Part shown: one piece after another, positions 5,810 to 8,302 of the stretch
Layout: each line of letters starts with the position of its first letter
Numbering within the stretch: the first letter of the stretch is position 1
Notes under the pieces: model-generated
Told to the model about the DNA's origin: nothing
What the model saw: the letters and a program-made list of their open reading frames with translations, nothing else
The model's database searches: none
NCBI GenBank assembly: GCA_026785795.1
Contig: JAJAZJ010000292.1
Coordinates: 1-8,302, forward strand
Length of the DNA stretch: 8,302 bases
DNA from: Pseudoxanthomonas sp.
Lineage (GTDB): Bacteria > Pseudomonadota > Gammaproteobacteria > Xanthomonadales > Xanthomonadaceae
Direction: 5' to 3'
Position numbers and translations under genes: made by a program

Positions 5810-7921
5810 ATGTCGAGCGCGCTGGCCGATCTGCGCTACCAATGGCAACGCGCGCTGGGCCTGTGCCGGCGCGGCCTGGCCAGCCTGCGCAGCCGCGGCT
5901 GGCACGCGACCTGGCAGCGGGTGCGGCGCCAGCTGGCGGGCGCGTCGTCGCGCGTGGATGCCGGCCTGTATGCGCCGGCCGACGCGCCGTTCGCACCCTT
6001 TGCGGTGCCTGACAGCCCTGCCCCGCGCGCCAGCATCGTCATTCCGGTGTACAACCACGCCGCGCATACGCTGGGCTGCCTGCGCGCGCTGGCCGCGCAT
6101 CCGCCCGCGGCCGCGTGCGAGATCGTGGTGGTGGACGACGGCTCCAGCGACCAGACCGCCGAGTGGCTGGCGCAGGTCAACGGCCTGCACTTCATCCGGC
6201 GCGCGCGCAACGGCGGCTTTATCGCCGCCTGCAGCGACGGTGCGGCGCAGGCGCGCGGGGAGTTCCTGGTGTTCCTCAACAACGACACCGTGCCGCAGCC
6301 GGGCTGGCTGGATGCGCTGCTGCAGACCTTTGACGCCCACCCGGACGCAGGCCTGGTGGGCGCGCAGCTGCTGTACCCGGACGGCGCACTGCAGGAGGCC
6401 GGCGCGGTGGTGTTCGACGACGGCAGTGCGCACAACTACGGTCGTTTCGAATCGCCGCACGACCCGCGCTGCGCCAGCCTGCGTGACGCCGACTACTGTT
6501 CCGGTGCCGCGCTGGCCATCCGGCGCGCGCTGTTCAACGACATCGGTGGCTTCGACCCGCGCTATGCGCCGGCATACTACGAAGACACCGACCTGGCCTT
6601 CAGCGTTCGCGCCCGCGGCAAGCGCGTGCTGTACCAGCCACTCTCGCGGGTGGTGCATCTGGAAGGCGTCAGCGCCGGCACCGACCTCGACAGCGGTGCC
6701 AAGGCCTACCAGGTGCGCAACCGCGCGATCTTCGCGCAGAAGTGGCGCGATGCATTGACCCGCCAGCCCGCTGCCGGCAGTACGCCCACGCCGGCGCTGC
6801 TGCACGCAGGCCAGCGCCAGGTGTTGATCGTGGATGAGGCGCTGCCGCAGCCGGATCGCGATTCGGCCTCGCTGCGCCTGGTCAACCTGATCCGCCTGCT
6901 GCAGCAGGAAGGTGCGCACGTGGTCGTGCTGGCCGCCGAACATGCCGCGCCTTCGAGCAGCCTGGCCGACCTGCGCCGGATGGGCGTGGAGGTGTGGAGC
7001 GGAGGCGCCGCCGCGCGCCCGGCGGCGTGGCTGGCCACGCACGGGCCGCGCTTCGCCGTGGCCATGGCCTGCCGGCATGAACTGGCGCAGCGCATGTTGC
7101 CGCTGCTGCGCCAGCATGCGCCGCAGACGCGCATGGTGCTGGACACCGTGGACCTGCACTACCTGCGCGAGTCGCGCGCCGCGGAGCTGGCCGACAGCGC
7201 ATCGATGCGCCACGCGGCGGTGCGCACGCGGCACGCGGAGCTGGCGACAATCCAGGCCAGCGACCTGACCCTGGTGGTCAGCGAAGCCGAGCGCGAGCTG
7301 CTGGCGCGCGATGCGCCCGGCGCGCGGGTGGAGGTGCTGTCCAACCTGCACGATGTGGCCGGCCCGGGACTGCCGTTCGCGCAGCGCCACGACCTGGTGT
7401 TCGTGGGCGGCTTCCTGCATCCGCCGAACGCGGACGCGGTGCAGTGGTTCGTCGAGCAGGTATTACCACTGGTACGCGAACGCCTGCCCACGGTTGGCTT
7501 CCACTGCATCGGCGCCGCGCCGCCGCCTGCGATAACCGCGCTGGCGCGGCATCCGGGCGTGGTGGTGCACGGCCACGTACCGGACCTGCTGCCGGCCATG
7601 CACGGCATGCGCATCGCGGTGGCGCCGCTGCGTTTCGGTGCCGGGGTCAAGGGCAAGATCAACCTGAGCATGGCCCACGGCCAGCCGGTGGTGGCCACCG
7701 CCAGTGCGGTCGAGGGAATGCATCTGGTGGATGGGGTGGACGTGCTGGTCGCCGACGATGCGCAGGCGTTTGCCGACGCGGTGGTGCGGCTGTACCAGGA
7801 TGAAGCGCTGTGGCAGCAGCTGGCGCAACATGGGCGGGACAACGTGGCCCGTCATTTTTCGCTGGATGCTGCGCGCAGCGTGGTCCGCAGGGTGTTCGTG
7901 GAAGCGGAACAGGCGCCCTAG
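5810..7921 (+). CDS. Two-domain glycosyltransferase, GT2 (GT-A) fused to GT4-like (GT-B)
   Basis: 703 residues. A basic, helical N-terminal segment (1-45) precedes a GT2 domain (about 73-318) with [10 protein letters not shown] (74-83), nucleotide-binding [11 protein letters not shown] (104-114), the acceptor-side LNND motif in place of DXD (156-159), SGAALAIRR (231-239) and catalytic-base region YYEDTDL (256-262). After a linker, a GT-B region (about 337-700) starts [20 protein letters not shown] and has [11 protein letters not shown] (488-498), [10 protein letters not shown] (506-515), [19 protein letters not shown] (529-547) and a GT4-like donor-site stretch [16 protein letters not shown] (606-621) then [15 protein letters not shown]. 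The classical first Glu of the GT4 EX7E motif is not evident, but KGKINxSM is, as I recall, usual in this subgroup. No signal peptide or membrane segment is visible, so it should act in the cytoplasm, adding two sugars in turn to a lipid-linked or surface glycan. Substrates cannot be read from sequence, and there is no polysaccharide cluster in view. Confidence 0.93.
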   Translation: MSSALADLRYQWQRALGLCRRGLASLRSRGWHATWQRVRRQLAGASSRVDAGLYAPADAPFAPFAVPDSPAPRASIVIPVYNHAAHTLGCLRALAAHPPAAACEIVVVDDGSSDQTAEWLAQVNGLHFIRRARNGGFIAACSDGAAQARGEFLVFLNNDTVPQPGWLDALLQTFDAHPDAGLVGAQLLYPDGALQEAGAVVFDDGSAHNYGRFESPHDPRCASLRDADYCSGAALAIRRALFNDIGGFDPRYAPAYYEDTDLAFSVRARGKRVLYQPLSRVVHLEGVSAGTDLDSGAKAYQVRNRAIFAQKWRDALTRQPAAGSTPTPALLHAGQRQVLIVDEALPQPDRDSASLRLVNLIRLLQQEGAHVVVLAAEHAAPSSSLADLRRMGVEVWSGGAAARPAAWLATHGPRFAVAMACRHELAQRMLPLLRQHAPQTRMVLDTVDLHYLRESRAAELADSASMRHAAVRTRHAELATIQASDLTLVVSEAERELLARDAPGARVEVLSNLHDVAGPGLPFAQRHDLVFVGGFLHPPNADAVQWFVEQVLPLVRERLPTVGFHCIGAAPPPAITALARHPGVVVHGHVPDLLPAMHGMRIAVAPLRFGAGVKGKINLSMAHGQPVVATASAVEGMHLVDGVDVLVADDAQAFADAVVRLYQDEALWQQLAQHGRDNVARHFSLDAARSVVRRVFVEAEQAP

Positions 7922-7940
7922 GGCAGCATCAAGCATCAAG

Positions 7941-7968
7941 TGCAGCGCATTTGCGGAAGACCGCTGCA
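7941..7968 (+). terminator. Possible weak hairpin terminator after the glycosyltransferase
   Basis: TGCAGCG (7941-7947) and CGCTGCA (7962-7968) are perfect inverted repeats starting 20 nt after the stop codon. An alternative inner stem, GCGG-AAGA-CCGC, lies at 7953-7964. No T-run follows on the plus strand, so intrinsic termination is doubtful. Confidence 0.25.
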
Positions 7969-7996
7969 ATTCAACTATCCGAAAACCTGTAAGTTC

Positions 7997-8083
7997 GAGA
8001 TCGGCCGGCTGGAGCGCCGCCAATGGCGAAACTCCACCGATGCCATACTGCGCCGACTGCTGTCGCAGCACGCCGAGCGGTAG
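7997..8083 (+). pseudogene. Degraded C-terminal fragment resembling an RluF/RluB-family pseudouridine synthase
   Basis: On the plus strand this frame reads [20 protein letters not shown], then LLSQHAER, then TAG. RluF/RsuA-family enzymes end in a pattern of the type (L)G-x-L-x-x-G-x-W-R-(D/N)-L-T-(D/E)-x-E-L-x-x-L, and this fragment keeps G-x-L, Q-W-R-N, T-D-A, L and L-L, with losses such as E to I and L to S that suggest decay. Third codon positions here are GC-rich, unlike the stretch just upstream, where the expected GLNRQIRRMC region is absent. The frame is the same as that of the glycosyltransferase, separated only by its TAG, so the alternative is read-through or a lost C-terminal extension of that gene. 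The family match is from memory and moderate. Confidence 0.35.
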
Positions 8084-8085
8084 CA

Positions 8086-8170
8086 GGCGGCCCCGGAGGG
8101 GCGGCGCGTTGAGGTGAGGCCCCCGCCGGCCGGCCCCAGGCGGAGATCGCCCCCGTCGCGGGGGGCCGCC
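8086..8170. repeat. GC-rich foldback at the break in rluF
   Basis: Outer inverted arms GGCGGCCCC (8086-8094) and GGGGCCGCC (8162-8170) bracket 85 nt that contain further self-complementary stretches: GCCCC-GGA-GGGGC beginning at 8090, the palindrome GCCGGCCGGC (8126-8135), and GCCCCCG-TCG-CGGGGGGC near 8149-8166. The right arm begins almost exactly where similarity of the minus-strand frame to RluF ends. It could be a REP-like sequence, a strong bidirectional hairpin, or the scar of the rearrangement. Confidence 0.5.
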
Positions 8171-8302
8171 GCGCGCCATGCCGCGCAGGAACTCGGCGGT
8201 GACGTCTTTGTTGACCCCGACCCGATACTCCTTTTCCTTGCTGTTCTCGGCGCGCAGGATCTCGTTGACGATGTCGCCGTTGCTGGTCAGCAGGATCAGG
8301 CC
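8168..8302 (-). pseudogene. rluF: RluF-type 23S rRNA pseudouridine synthase, internal fragment, apparently truncated
   Basis: Reading leftward from the window edge gives 45 residues: [20 protein letters not shown], then [20 protein letters not shown], then GMARG. This corresponds to the middle of RluF-like enzymes (E. coli: [20 protein letters not shown], then a KEY...V and EEFIRGMSAG run), just after the catalytic GRLD region, which would lie beyond the window. These enzymes isomerise uridine in 23S rRNA; E. coli RluF modifies U2604. Similarity ends at GMARG: the next codons read [11 protein letters not shown], and neither the following beta-strands nor the GLNRQIRRMCEHFGY motif appears downstream in any minus-strand frame. 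I therefore call it broken, most likely by inversion or deletion at the GC-rich foldback, or by a chimeric assembly join. If the frame were used it would run on antisense through the glycosyltransferase to about 7463. Confidence 0.65.

Larger units (their letters stand above)
7922..8167. other. Composite stretch between the glycosyltransferase stop and the rluF fragment
   Basis: No intact gene is recognised here. In order it holds a tandem GCATCAA pair (7926-7939), a hairpin (7941-7968), a locally AT-richer pocket (about 7965-8000), a plus-strand fragment resembling an RluF-family C-terminus (7997-8083), and a very GC-rich foldback (8086-8170). The minus-strand frame continuing from the rluF fragment stays open through this region and on into the antisense of the glycosyltransferase. 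It could therefore be annotated as a long chimeric protein, but its translation after 8168 is Gly/Pro/Arg-rich low complexity. Confidence 0.55.

Noticed and set aside
5780..7420. 546-codon open frame on the minus strand opposite the glycosyltransferase
   Set aside because: It is a high-GC shadow: the translation is rich in Arg, Ala, Gln and His with no recognisable motif, while the plus strand encodes a clear two-domain glycosyltransferase.
7463..8179. Minus-strand frame continuing from the rluF fragment into the glycosyltransferase antisense
   Set aside because: Only the part upstream of 8168 has family similarity; beyond it the product is low complexity and then antisense shadow, so I do not call a 239-residue protein.

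Overview
The window is a GC-rich, ordinary-looking piece of gammaproteobacterial chromosome. Three signs point to the Xanthomonadaceae (Xanthomonas, Pseudoxanthomonas, Lysobacter or Stenotrophomonas type): G/C-ending codons, tandem GGGATTC heptamers folded back on themselves, and a second foldback repeat family with a CCCCGTTTACGGGG-type core. I assign this from protein style and recalled repeat families, not from a search; the genus is open.

Layout. Four genes read leftward on the minus strand in two tight pairs. The right-hand pair is mrcB (PBP1B, 5714 to 3273, GTG start) and a small TPR lipoprotein (3276 to 2746, TTG start) whose start overlaps the mrcB stop as TTGA. This is the arrangement expected for a PBP1B activator such as LpoP. 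A 277-bp gap (2469-2745) filled mostly by a foldback repeat separates it from the left-hand pair: a DinG/YoaA-type iron-sulfur DNA helicase (2468 to 369) and tsaB (388 to beyond the left edge), overlapping by 20 nt. yoaA-tsaB adjacency is also known from E. coli. The helicase carries a 103-bp heptamer foldback element inside its reading frame, adding about 35 residues without breaking it.

Divergent from mrcB, after only 95 bp, is a 703-residue fusion glycosyltransferase (5810-7921, plus strand) with a GT2 (GT-A) half and a GT4-like (GT-B) half. It probably acts in surface polysaccharide or O-antigen assembly.

The right end (7922-8302) is scrambled. The minus strand from the right edge encodes 45 well-conserved residues of an RluF-type 23S rRNA pseudouridine synthase. 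The match stops dead at about 8168, where a GC-rich foldback begins. The rest of the enzyme is not found downstream in any minus-strand frame. Instead the plus strand at about 7997-8083 carries what looks like the degraded C-terminal tail of the same enzyme family, ending in TAG, in the same frame as the upstream glycosyltransferase. I read this as a rearrangement scar (inversion plus deletion) or a chimeric assembly join.

No tRNA, rRNA, CRISPR array, transposase or complete mobile element is visible. The most interesting items are the in-frame repeat in the helicase, the mrcB-TPR lipoprotein pair and the broken rluF locus. I did not find a convincing wholly new system.
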